A DNA stretch of 64,000 nucleotides from Synanceia verrucosa. Its lineage: Eukaryota; Chordata; Actinopteri; Perciformes; Synanceiidae. The DNA is taken from positions 2,153,001-2,217,000 of the forward strand of contig CM056555.1 in NCBI GenBank assembly GCA_029721515.1, given 5' to 3'. A program made the translations under genes and the position numbers. The notes below the pieces were generated by a model. The model ran no database searches and had not been told where the DNA came from. It worked only from the letters and a program-made list of their open reading frames with translations. Below are positions 63,501 through 64,000 of this stretch, piece by piece; the stretch's first letter is position 1, and each line of letters begins with the position of its first letter.

Positions 63501-63864
63501 CATGCATTAGTAATGTCTTTTATGTGTTTATGCATTTTTTTTATTAAATGCTTTTGTTTCTTGTTGCTCAGCTATAAATTCCTCTTCTAACCATATTTAC
63601 AGTATTTCATCCATTCATGTCATTCACATTTTCTGAATCACTGCAGAAAAATAAACAATATAAATAACACAGATAACTAGATTAATGTCTAAAAACGTTT
63701 CAGCTACAAAAAGGTGAACTCTATTTATAGCATCTATATTGATATATTGATTTCTGTTTCTTCTTCCAGACAGCGTTGGCTTTCCTCTCACCTCACTCAT
63801 CATCATCCACCAGCTGGAGGACAAGATGAAGGCCCACGGCTGCTTCGTGGACTTCCTGCTGCAG
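51520..63864 (+). CDS. nup133: Nuclear pore complex protein Nup133, N-terminal part (continues past window)
   Basis: Thirteen coding exons: 51520-51647, 52768-52883, 53012-53115, 53350-53583, 53733-53903, 54713-54868, 55062-55132, 61013-61160, 61952-62102, 62192-62346, 62711-62802, 62988-63151 and 63770-63864 (1785 nt, 595 codons); all phases join. The first ~60 residues are a disordered Ser/Arg-rich tail. The seven-bladed beta-propeller follows (SLNYDVQTFGSSLPVKVMEA; WAWMVCGERLIIWKI; KLSVCKELQLP). GQGMLSGIGRRVSSLFGILS is the ALPS amphipathic motif that senses curved membrane. AQEDKTKLLKAAFLQFCR begins the alpha-helical domain, and DDYPASDPRWAESV is strongly conserved. Nup133 anchors the Y (Nup107-160) complex at the nuclear envelope. 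The last ~40% of the protein lies outside the window. Intron 7 (55133-61012) is almost filled by a minisatellite that includes the exon 7 border. Confidence 0.96.
54230..54420. repeat. LINE-tail-like and AT-rich repeats in nup133 intron 5
   Basis: TTATTTTATCCAGAAGGAGG near 54241 and TTTTTGGGGAAATTCACCTG TTATTGCAGCATTC near 54350 resemble retroposon 3' ends. Confidence 0.35.
55123..60496 (+). repeat. 70-bp minisatellite spanning the exon 7/intron 7 border of nup133, about 76-77 units
   Basis: Each unit begins with the 20 nt CTGGACATGAAGCGCAGCCA, identical to the last 20 coding bases of exon 7. GTGAGTGTTTGTTTA follows (donor and early intron), then A(T/C)AAATCTATATATCTAT, ATCTAG and AATATATATA. 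Unit 1 (55123-55192) contains the genuine exon end and splice donor; the rest lie within the intron. Copies differ mainly in TTTATAC/TTTACAC/TTTACAT, CTATATCT/CTGTATCT and GTGAGT/GTGAGC (clusters near 58980-59345 and 60315-60470). A few units are damaged (55990-56030, 59430-59480, 59580-59630). The array ends in a partial CTGGACATG at 60488. Confidence 0.97.
60497..61012. other. Unique 3' part of nup133 intron 7
   Basis: About 515 bp of non-repetitive AT-rich sequence leading to the exon 8 acceptor GTGTTTTCAG. It supplies the only good polypyrimidine/acceptor context after the array. Confidence 0.6.
61161..61951. repeat. nup133 intron 8: LINE-tail-like sequence
   Basis: 61735-61790 reads GCTGCTGTAACAAGGGATTT, then CCCCCAATGGGAGAGAATAAA, a typical fish LINE 3' tail. 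A short (GT)n precedes the exon 9 acceptor. No other feature. Confidence 0.45.
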
Positions 63865-64000
63865 GTATGGACACCCAGCTACAGCTGGAAAACCATATAT
63901 TTGTTAAATGATGGTGCACAGAGCTCAGGACGTGGCATCTGAGAGTGACTGGTCATATTTTAGATATTTCTTCTTCACCACACAGTTCAGGCAGGTTACC

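Overview
The window is vertebrate nuclear DNA, almost certainly from a percomorph-like teleost fish. The genes are split into many exons with GT-AG introns. Their products match vertebrate families (calpain-9, TAF5L, NUP133, LTV1, a fish-type IFN-gamma receptor 1). The spacer and intron DNA is full of fish-type repeats: Tc1 remnants, LINE tails ending in an ATCAATAAAGT-like sequence, a hAT-type MITE and TTAA-flanked elements. All identifications come from reading translated exons against remembered families; no search was run.

Layout: (1) 166-1887 (+), a four-exon C-type lysozyme / alpha-lactalbumin-like gene that lacks both catalytic acids but keeps a calcium loop. (2) 4574-6781 (-), a two-exon single-pass membrane protein resembling SMIM28. 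(3) 6.8-15.1 kb, intergenic, with a 14-bp and a 41/43-bp minisatellite, a 705-bp hAT-like MITE and microsatellites. (4) 15150-22204 (+), a seven-exon interferon gamma receptor 1 (class II cytokine receptor) with a YDRPH STAT1-docking motif. (5) 23546-31541 (-), the eleven-exon 40S ribosome biogenesis factor LTV1, tail to tail with the receptor. (6) 33633-44020 (-), a twenty-exon calpain-9-like protease with an intact Cys-His-Asn triad. (7) 47377-49905 (-), TAF5L, the WD40 subunit of SAGA/PCAF complexes. (8) 51520 to beyond the right edge (+), the first 13 coding exons of NUP133, head to head with TAF5L across a short spacer with ETS-like sites.

The genes do not form one pathway. The window looks like two conserved blocks joined together: one with IFNGR1 and LTV1 (human 6q) and one with CAPN9, TAF5L and NUP133 (human 1q42). 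The junction lies near 31.6-33.6 kb.

The most unusual feature is a minisatellite of about 5.4 kb in NUP133 intron 7. Its 70-bp unit begins with the last 20 nt of coding exon 7, followed by the genuine 5' splice site and the start of the intron. The intron therefore carries about 76 extra copies of its own splice donor. Each unit also holds an AG-bounded 30-nt segment that would preserve the reading frame if spliced in. Three other intronic arrays (ifngr1, ltv1, capn9) also carry splice-site-like or AATAAA motifs on the transcribed strand.
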